Origin: Lachnospiraceae bacterium
GTDB lineage: Bacteria; Bacillota; Clostridia; Lachnospirales; Lachnospiraceae
DNA: 6,752 nt
Assembly: GCA_024691065.1 (NCBI GenBank)
Contig: JAILOA010000141.1
Coordinates: forward strand, 1 to 6,752
Direction: 5' to 3'
In this document: positions 5,817 through 6,752 of the stretch, in pieces
Position numbering within the stretch: the stretch's first letter is position 1
How the letters are laid out: each line of letters starts with the position of its first letter
Notes under the pieces: model-generated
What the model was told of the DNA's origin: nothing
Databases searched by the model: none
Seen by the model: the letters and a program-made list of their open reading frames with translations, nothing else
Position numbers and translations under genes: made by a program

Positions 5817-6752
5817 ATGTGTAAGATATATTTTGCTCCGATGGAAGGAGTAACCGGTTACATTTACAGAAATACTCATAATGAATTTTACGATGGTGTT
5901 GACAAATATTATATGCCTTTTCTTTCGGCTAATCATACTTACAATTTTCAAAAGAAAGAAAAGAAGGATTTTGCACCGGAAAATAATCAAAATATAAATG
6001 TTGTTCCTCAGATTCTGACCAACAAGGCTTCAGAGTTTATTTGGGCTGCAAAGAATTTGAGAGAATTCGGATATGAAGAGGTTAATATCAATTTGGGATG
6101 CCCTGCAAGCACGGTTGTAAGTAAGGGTAAGGGAGCCGGTTTCCTGGCTTATCCGAGTAAATTAGAGGATTTTCTGTATGAGATTTATTCAGATAATTCC
6201 ATAATGGATATGAAAATTTCAGTTAAATGCAGGGCCGGAAGATATTTTTACGATGAACTTGAGGATTTGATGGATATATTTGATGAGTTTCCTATTTACG
6301 AATTGATAATACATCCACGTGTTCAGAAGGATATGTATAAGGGAAAGCCTAACCTTAAGGTGTTTGAGAAGGCACTTGATGTTGCAAGATTCCCTGTGGT
6401 TTATAACGGGGATATATTTACACTTAAGGATTATATAAAATTTAAAAATCGTTTTCCGCAGGTTAAGAGAATAATGATCGGAAGAGGTCTCGTGGCCAAT
6501 CCGGAGCTCGCGGAAAAAATCAAACAATATGAAACTAAAAGTCCGGATAATAATACCATTATTACGAATGTCGATAAGGCCAGACTCAGAAAATTTCATG
6601 ACAGATTAATTAACAGATATGTTGATGAAATCGGAGAGGGTAATTCTCTCTTAAAGATGAAGGAAATCTGGAATTATATGTATAGCGAATTTCCTGAAAA
6701 TACCAAGGAAATAAAGGCGATTCGTAAAACAAAGAGAATGTCTGAATTGGTG
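5817..6752 (+). CDS. dus: tRNA-dihydrouridine synthase family protein, 3' end cut by window
   Basis: This flavoprotein would reduce specific uridines in tRNA to dihydrouridine using FMN and NADPH. The frame gives 312 codons without a stop up to the window edge; family members are usually 310-340 residues, so little is missing. The FMN-binding TIM barrel begins with YFAPMEGVTGYIYR (5-18). VPQIL (63-67) follows, and then the signature NINLGCPASTVVSKGKGAG (90-108), which contains the catalytic proton donor Cys95. SVKCRAG (135-141) stands where many Dus proteins have VKTR. HPRVQ (166-170) replaces the common HGRT, and YNGDI (196-200) and MIGRGLVANPEL (220-231) are the phosphate-binding end of the barrel. 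The helical tRNA-binding tail starts near 254. AGAGGA at 5804-5809, seven bases before the ATG, is a good ribosome site, and the gene starts 12 bases after the glycosyltransferase. Which uridine is modified and which subfamily (DusA, B or C-like) cannot be settled here. Confidence 0.9.
   Translation, partial: MCKIYFAPMEGVTGYIYRNTHNEFYDGVDKYYMPFLSANHTYNFQKKEKKDFAPENNQNINVVPQILTNKASEFIWAAKNLREFGYEEVNINLGCPASTVVSKGKGAGFLAYPSKLEDFLYEIYSDNSIMDMKISVKCRAGRYFYDELEDLMDIFDEFPIYELIIHPRVQKDMYKGKPNLKVFEKALDVARFPVVYNGDIFTLKDYIKFKNRFPQVKRIMIGRGLVANPELAEKIKQYETKSPDNNTIITNVDKARLRKFHDRLINRYVDEIGEGNSLLKMKEIWNYMYSEFPENTKEIKAIRKTKRMSELV

Noticed and set aside
6219..6599. Minus-strand open frame of 126 codons opposite the dihydrouridine synthase gene
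   Set aside because: The + strand encodes a clear Dus protein with canonical motifs over this interval, and the minus frame resembles no known family.

Overview
The window is a stretch of Gram-positive, AT-rich bacterial chromosome. All genes lie on the + strand, are tightly packed and have purine-rich ribosome binding sites. The lipoprotein-type polyamine-binding protein, the short methionine synthase without a reactivation domain, and the general codon and protein style suggest a member of the Clostridia, probably Lachnospiraceae-like. This placement is a judgement from protein style; no marker gene here fixes it.

Region 1 (1-2122) is the 3' part of a polyamine ABC transporter operon. It holds the last ~55 codons of a PotC-type permease (3-170), a complete PotB-type permease starting at TTG (204-1007), and a PotD-type substrate-binding lipoprotein (1010-2122). 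The order C-B-D differs from the more familiar A-B-C-D. The ATPase (PotA) is not in the window. Together these proteins would capture spermidine or putrescine outside the membrane and pass it through the PotB/PotC channel.

Region 2 (2123-2241) is the largest gap, about 120 bases. It has a TATAAT box, a small GC-rich hairpin, two short direct repeats and a translation start signal for the next gene. No recognisable riboswitch or strong terminator was seen.

Region 3 (2242-6752) is a likely three-gene operon with gaps of 17 and 12 bases. The first gene is a cobalamin-dependent methionine synthase (homocysteine, methyltetrahydrofolate and B12 modules only). The second is a family 2 glycosyltransferase resembling rhamnosyltransferases. 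The third is a tRNA-dihydrouridine synthase that runs off the right edge after 312 codons. The three functions (methionine synthesis, surface glycan assembly, tRNA modification) have no obvious shared pathway.

Nothing here amounts to an undescribed system: no mobile element, CRISPR array, defence gene, tRNA or rRNA was seen. The more notable points are the permuted transporter operon, the altered polyamine pocket of the binding protein, the missing methionine synthase reactivation module, and the structured gap before the methionine synthase gene.
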